From: an uncultured Spirochaetaceae bacterium
Lineage (GTDB): Bacteria > Spirochaetota > Spirochaetia > Treponematales > Treponemataceae
Direction of reading: 5' to 3'
DNA length: 9,914 bases
Assembly: GCA_902773215.1 (NCBI GenBank)
Contig: CACYDQ010000391.1
Span: forward strand, 1 to 9,914
In this document: positions 6,567-9,914 of the stretch, in pieces
Numbering within the stretch: position 1 is the first letter of the stretch
How the letters are laid out: each line of letters starts with the position of its first letter
Program-made: the position numbers and the translations under genes
Notes under the pieces: model-generated
What the model saw: the letters and a program-made list of their open reading frames with translations, nothing else
Databases searched by the model: none
What the model was told of the DNA's origin: nothing

Positions 6567-6577
6567 AGAGGAAGGGG
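6567..6577 (+). promoter_or_regulatory. Ribosome binding site fixing the start at 6582
   Basis: Purine-rich AGAGGAAGGGG ends 4 nt before ATG 6582, with GAGG about 10 nt from it. This sets the start of the CfpA-like protein and suggests strong expression. Confidence 0.75.
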
Positions 6578-6581
6578 ATAT

Positions 6582-8582
6582 ATGGCAGAAAAAAAGCTGG
6601 CTCCGGGAACGCTGGAGCATACCAGACAGAACATCGGACCGATTGATCCCGCGGAAGCGGCGAAAATGCAGAAGGTTCTGGGAGGGGAGGTGCTTCAGGA
6701 GCGCTCCGCCCCCGTAAACCCAGACAGCCTGCCCAAGAGCAAGAAAAGGAACCGGGCCGTCGTCAAGGGCTCGGGTTTGTCCTCCTCCGATGTATCGGCT
6801 CAGAGCGGCAGCGCGAACCTACCCAAGATGTCGGGCGCGTCGGGGATAAAGGTCGGCGGCAAGATGATGAAGACCGACGACGACCTGCAGGAGATGACCG
6901 CCCACGACATCAAGATGATAGACCGCCTGATGATGAGCGAGGCTTACGACCTCAAGCCCGACCGGGGGGTCTTCAACTTCTTCTACAACCTCTCCGCGAA
7001 GAACCGCAGGAAGCTGTCCAAGAGCTACGGCGAGTACAAGATTAAGTCGAACATAGACCACCTGCAGGCTTTCATCAGCACGATAAAGACCTTTATCCAG
7101 ATTTCTCCCGACACCTACAAGGCGAAAATCGCGACCGAGACGGAGCTCAAGTTCAAGTTCCTGCGTTCGGTCGGCAAGTGGACTGTCCATGACATAAAGA
7201 TAATGGGGGAGGCCCTGCAGGAGAACGCGGGGGAGCTGACCGTCGGCATGATGGTCCCCTTCGTCAGCGCGGTCTACAAGGAGCTCCTGACCGTCTACTA
7301 CATCGGCGACCAGAAGGTCGCGGGCCTCATCAAGGACATCTACAACGACCTCTCGCAGTACCCCAAGGTGGACAAGGTTCAGGTGCAGACCCTCGCCAAG
7401 CAGGGCATCACCGAATGGCTCTACGTCGTGGACCAGATGGTGCGCGGTATGTACCCCCTCCTCATGCGGATGTGCGGCACCGGCTACGAGGCCTACCCCA
7501 AGTTCTTCACCAGCCAGGCAGGTCAGATCCTCAAGTTCGTCGGCCTGTCCAAGTTCGACCTCCTGATTGCGGAGAAAGAGAAGCCTGCCGAAAAGGACGC
7601 GGCGGAGGCTGACGAAAAGAAAGAGGCCGAGAAGAAGCCCCAGGTGAGGCAGATGGGCGAGTTCGACGAGCTTGCCAAGTCCGGCCTGAAGGTTCTGGAG
7701 CAGCTCTTCCCCGATGCGGGATTCTCCAGCCTGGATAAGCACCCGGACATGTTCCCCTACTTCCAGCCGATATACAAGTTCGACGACGGCTTCAACATGC
7801 TGAGCCCGATGAACGGCATACAGGTACTGGTCGTCCTGCTGCAGATACTGGAGGATTTCTTCCACGGCTGCCGCAACATCAAATTCAATCTCGGCGACGA
7901 CGAGACCATCAAGGAAAGCAGCGACGACATCTCGACGATTTTCTCCGAGTGGTCCAACTACCGCGAGGATCTCTTCCTGAAGCAGTACGGCGAATACCTG
8001 AGGCAGTTCGTCAACACTGCCTACTCGCAGAAGGATTATCCCCAGACCCAGTTCGGCAAGGAGAACCTGAACAACATGTTCTGGCGGGCCAAGTACTACT
8101 TCTTCCCCTCGCTCAAGTTCAGCGCGCCGACCCTGACCAAGCCGCAGAACGACAGCAAGTACCGGCCGCTCAACATCCGCGTGGACTACCTCAAGACCAT
8201 CCTGACGACGCTTGTCCGCCGCATAGACGAGAACCAGGCGGGCAAGAAGCCGGTGCTCGGCATAATGAATCCCTGGGACCGCTACTCATTCGACGTTCCC
8301 AACCCGGTCTCCAAGAGGCTGGACGTGCTCCTCGGCGCGAAGCGGTCCGATGACGTGACCGCCGCGACCAACGCGAACCTGCTCAAGTACACGCTCTGCA
8401 TCGTGTCCGTGCTGGACTGGTGGGTCAACAACCCCACGAGCCCTGCATACATCACGGATACCTCGGAGATTTACCGCATAGACAAGGACGGCGGGCCCGG
8501 CTTCTCGGCCCCGGAGCGCAGCGACCAGAACAAACTCTTCGCCGATGCGGTCAAGGCAGCCGCGGCGAAGGCAAATATCTAG
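6582..8582 (+). CDS. Large soluble cytoplasmic protein, probable CfpA-like cytoplasmic filament protein
   Basis: A 666-residue protein with no signal peptide and no membrane span. Residues 1-100 are polar and low in complexity (LPKSKKRNRAVVKGSG, SSSDVSAQSG), probably unstructured. Residues 100-330 look mainly alpha-helical (TAHDIKMIDRLMMSEAYDLK, AVYKELLTVYYIGDQKVAG). A charged Lys/Glu/Ala linker spans 331-354 (EKEKPAEKDAAEADEKKEAE), and a second aromatic-rich, mostly helical region fills 355-650 before a short Ala/Lys tail. No enzyme motif was found. The size, soluble helical make-up, strong promoter and good ribosome site fit treponemal cytoplasmic filament protein CfpA (about 79 kDa in T. 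pallidum), which forms the ribbon of filaments under the membrane. That name rests on memory of the family and is about 50% sure; the gene itself is certain. The stop shares CTAG with the convergent gene. Confidence 0.85.
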   Translation: MAEKKLAPGTLEHTRQNIGPIDPAEAAKMQKVLGGEVLQERSAPVNPDSLPKSKKRNRAVVKGSGLSSSDVSAQSGSANLPKMSGASGIKVGGKMMKTDDDLQEMTAHDIKMIDRLMMSEAYDLKPDRGVFNFFYNLSAKNRRKLSKSYGEYKIKSNIDHLQAFISTIKTFIQISPDTYKAKIATETELKFKFLRSVGKWTVHDIKIMGEALQENAGELTVGMMVPFVSAVYKELLTVYYIGDQKVAGLIKDIYNDLSQYPKVDKVQVQTLAKQGITEWLYVVDQMVRGMYPLLMRMCGTGYEAYPKFFTSQAGQILKFVGLSKFDLLIAEKEKPAEKDAAEADEKKEAEKKPQVRQMGEFDELAKSGLKVLEQLFPDAGFSSLDKHPDMFPYFQPIYKFDDGFNMLSPMNGIQVLVVLLQILEDFFHGCRNIKFNLGDDETIKESSDDISTIFSEWSNYREDLFLKQYGEYLRQFVNTAYSQKDYPQTQFGKENLNNMFWRAKYYFFPSLKFSAPTLTKPQNDSKYRPLNIRVDYLKTILTTLVRRIDENQAGKKPVLGIMNPWDRYSFDVPNPVSKRLDVLLGAKRSDDVTAATNANLLKYTLCIVSVLDWWVNNPTSPAYITDTSEIYRIDKDGGPGFSAPERSDQNKLFADAVKAAAAKANI

Positions 8583-8875
8583 TCCTTGCCCGGATCCAGC
8601 CGCTCCCGGAGCGTGATGTACAGCCCGAGCACGGCACATCCCTCCAGGACGGCGGTGACGAAAGGCCTGAAGTAAATCAGGAAGGGCAGGGCGAGCAGGA
8701 CTGCCGACGATATGACGGCGGGCCTGAACTTCTTGTCCGGCGGGGGGAGTTCCTTTCCCTCCGCCGTGAGCCGACTTTTCATGCGCCGTATCCTGATGAA
8801 TCCCCATGCTCCGACTCCCAGGTAGAGGAGCAGGGCGGCGGCGCAGATGCACAAATAGATTTCGCTTTCTTCCAT
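8579..8875 (-). CDS. Small membrane protein (98 aa), unknown function
   Basis: The ATG at 8875 gives a 98-residue protein. Two or three hydrophobic spans are visible: residues 6-27 (IYLCICAAALLLYLGVGAWG), 53-69 (AVISSAVLLALPFLIYF) and possibly 72-88. A basic, proline-containing loop lies between the first two (RIRRMKSRL, KELPPPDKKFRP), which by the positive-inside rule should face the cytoplasm. It ends in a charged tail. An upstream TTG at 8932 would extend the frame but falls inside the -35 box, so 8875 is preferred, with GGAG in the short leader. The stop codon TAG overlaps the stop of the convergent CfpA-like gene in CTAG (8579-8582). No family was recognised. It has its own promoter, so it is likely a real single-gene unit. 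Confidence 0.7.
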   Translation of the reverse strand: MEESEIYLCICAAALLLYLGVGAWGFIRIRRMKSRLTAEGKELPPPDKKFRPAVISSAVLLALPFLIYFRPFVTAVLEGCAVLGLYITLRERLDPGKD

Positions 8876-8903
8876 AAAAACAGTATGTCTCCGGCAGGAT
8901 GGA

Positions 8904-8932
8904 ATTTTACAGGAGGCCGGGGCCGTTGTCAA
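8904..8932 (-). promoter_or_regulatory. Sigma-70 type promoter of the small membrane-protein gene
   Basis: On the minus strand, TTGACA (8932-8927), 17-nt spacer, TAAAAT (8909-8904). Transcription should begin near 8897, leaving a leader of about 21 nt with GGAG before the ATG at 8875. Upstream is very A/T-rich DNA that could act as an UP element. Confidence 0.72.
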
Positions 8933-8939
8933 TCCGGGA

Positions 8940-8951
8940 AATTTTAAAATT
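8940..8951. promoter_or_regulatory. A/T palindrome between divergent promoters
   Basis: AATTTTAAAATT is a perfect 12-bp palindrome just upstream of the minus-strand -35 box and about 38 bp upstream of the plus-strand -10. UP element or bent DNA are the simplest explanations; short A/T palindromes also arise by chance. Confidence 0.35.
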
Positions 8952-8985
8952 ATTTGTTAAGTTCCTACCGTTTTTGGAAAAGTTA

Positions 8986-8994
8986 TGATATAAT
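8986..8994 (+). promoter_or_regulatory. Extended -10 promoter of the glycosidase-like gene
   Basis: TGATATAAT contains a consensus TATAAT (8989-8994) preceded by the TGn of an extended -10. The -35 region (8966-8971, TACCGT) is poor, which an extended -10 can offset. The predicted start near 9001 leaves a leader of about 60 nt. Confidence 0.65.
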
Positions 8995-9003
8995 AGTAAA
9001 AAA

Positions 9004-9038
9004 GGCCGGTCTTTTCCCTTCGGGTGGCAGGATTGGCC
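9004..9038 (+). other. Possible stem-loop in the mRNA leader of the glycosidase-like gene
   Basis: GGCCGGTC (9004-9011) can pair with GATTGGCC (9031-9038), eight pairs including two G-U, and CCC-TTC-GGG lies inside the loop. It begins almost at the predicted first transcribed base. No known riboswitch core was recognised. It may only protect the 5' end or tune expression. Confidence 0.3.
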
Positions 9039-9050
9039 GGCGATATTCAC

Positions 9051-9055
9051 AGGAG
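9051..9055 (+). promoter_or_regulatory. Ribosome binding site selecting a GTG start
   Basis: AGGAG with 5 nt to GTG 9061. The nearby ATG at 9057 is in another frame and too close to the site; no upstream ATG is in frame. GTG is therefore the likely start. Confidence 0.7.
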
Positions 9056-9060
9056 CATGT

Positions 9061-9914
9061 GTGAACAGGCACGACTTTCCCAAAATCCATTTCTATGATC
9101 AGGATTTTGTTGATATTTATAATAAGACTTGGAGCTTGCTGTCCGATTACTGGATGAATCCCGCTTCCGGCGAGCTTTCACCGGACGGCTACTTCATATA
9201 TCCTCTGGACGGCCGTTACGTACTCGACCAGTCGGAATCCATATTTTCCTCCTTCTTTTTGGTCTACTCCAACCGTAACTTCCCGGCGAACAAGAACATA
9301 GACTATTTCTATTCGATGCAGGAAGAAAGCGGGGCTATCCGCTGGAAGTACGATGCGGTGACGGGGAAGCCCGTCATGACCGAGGACAACCCGGAAGGGA
9401 TAGGCCTGCCCCTCTTCGCATGGGCGGAATACAATCTCTACCACAAGGGAGCCAGCAAGCGGCGGATTAAGGACGTGATGGTCTATCTCTGCAAGTACAT
9501 GGAATGGATTGACCGCACCTTCAAGCGGGAAAATGGCCTGTACGCGGTTCCCCACACCAGTTCCACCATGATGAACTCCCCGCGCGAGGGGGTGTGCTAT
9601 CCGGTGGACTTCAACAGCTGCATGGCGATAAACGCCGCCCACATGTCCGCCCTCGGCGACATCCTCAACGACAAGGACCTGAGCTTCCAGTACAAGAAGC
9701 TTTACTTCAGCCTCAAGACCCGCATAAACCGCCTGATGTGGAATCCGGAGACGAACTTCTACCATGACCTGGATCAGGAGGAAAAGCAGCTCCCCCGTAA
9801 AACCGTCGCGGGCTTCTGGCCCCTCCTCGCGGAGCTGCCCAACTCGGACAGGGCGGAACTTTTGATCCAGCACCTGTCCAACCCGCAGACCTTCGGCACG
9901 GAGCATCCCTTCCC
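9061..9914 (+). CDS. Glycosidase-like protein, (alpha/alpha)6-barrel trehalase/GH63 type (3' end outside window)
   Basis: Starting from GTG at 9061, 284 residues are visible and the frame stays open to the edge. No signal peptide is seen, so the protein should be cytoplasmic. The pattern is that of an (alpha/alpha)6 barrel related to trehalase and GH63/MGH1-like enzymes: SIFSSFFLVYSNRNFPANKN (60-79), a QEESGAI turn (87-93), GIGLPLFAWAEYNLY (113-127), MMNSPREGVCYPVDFNSCMA (170-189), RINRLMWNPETNFYHDLD (221-238), GFWPLLAELP (251-260) and HLSNPQTFGTEHPF (271-284). In relatives the block ending in SPR or SSR usually carries a catalytic Asp (as in ESGWDFSSR); here the matching place seems to be Met. 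The other catalytic residue would lie beyond the window. Likely substrate: an alpha-linked oligosaccharide, not identifiable here. Family confidence is moderate. Confidence 0.7.
   Translation, partial: MNRHDFPKIHFYDQDFVDIYNKTWSLLSDYWMNPASGELSPDGYFIYPLDGRYVLDQSESIFSSFFLVYSNRNFPANKNIDYFYSMQEESGAIRWKYDAVTGKPVMTEDNPEGIGLPLFAWAEYNLYHKGASKRRIKDVMVYLCKYMEWIDRTFKRENGLYAVPHTSSTMMNSPREGVCYPVDFNSCMAINAAHMSALGDILNDKDLSFQYKKLYFSLKTRINRLMWNPETNFYHDLDQEEKQLPRKTVAGFWPLLAELPNSDRAELLIQHLSNPQTFGTEHPF

Noticed and set aside
6383..6568. Small 61-codon frame with repeated HGYAPAC and several Cys
   Set aside because: The repeat comes from the 24-bp DNA duplication, there is no ribosome site, and the frame crosses the promoter of the next gene.
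9001..9060. Riboswitch in the leader of the glycosidase-like gene
   Set aside because: Only a modest stem with G-U pairs; the conserved cores of c-di-GMP or other known riboswitches were not found by eye.

Overview
The window is GC-rich, gene-dense bacterial DNA, most likely from a spirochaete of the Treponema group. The basis is a LolA plus RodZ pair typical of a diderm rod or spiral cell, a LacI-type sensor fused to GGDEF without a DNA-binding head, and a soluble ~75 kDa protein that resembles treponemal cytoplasmic filament protein CfpA. The assignment is inferred from gene content. No rRNA, tRNA, CRISPR array or transposase was seen.

Layout. At 1-990 (minus) is the 5' part of a rodZ-like gene, running off the left edge. 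Upstream of it in the same operon is lolA (999-1664, minus). A compact 78-bp divergent promoter region (1665-1742) separates these from a plus-strand pair: a GT28/MGDG-synthase-type glycolipid glycosyltransferase (1743-2921), overlapped by ATGA with an outer-membrane beta-barrel gene (2918-4225). These four genes look like an envelope-building cluster: lipoprotein transport, cell shape, glycolipid and OMP. The two operons appear to share one control point with back-to-back -35 boxes and almost no 5' leader.

Convergent to the OMP gene is a 653-residue LacI-type sensor/diguanylate cyclase (4241-6202, minus). Its upstream region (6203-6581, 379 bp) is the most unusual part of the window. It holds a 23-bp tandem repeat array, a perfect 17-bp palindrome, a perfect 24-bp tandem duplication, and a strong promoter and ribosome binding site for the large CfpA-like gene (6582-8582, plus). 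That gene meets a small membrane-protein gene (8579-8875, minus) at a shared CTAG, so both stops lie in the same four bases. A second divergent promoter region (8876-9060) then leads into a partial (alpha/alpha)6-barrel glycosidase-like gene (9061 to the right edge, plus).

No clear new multi-gene defence or mobile system was found. The best leads are the repeat-rich region in front of the diguanylate cyclase, the symmetric leaderless divergent promoter, and a G8 tract in the OMP gene where loss of one G would create an immediate stop codon.
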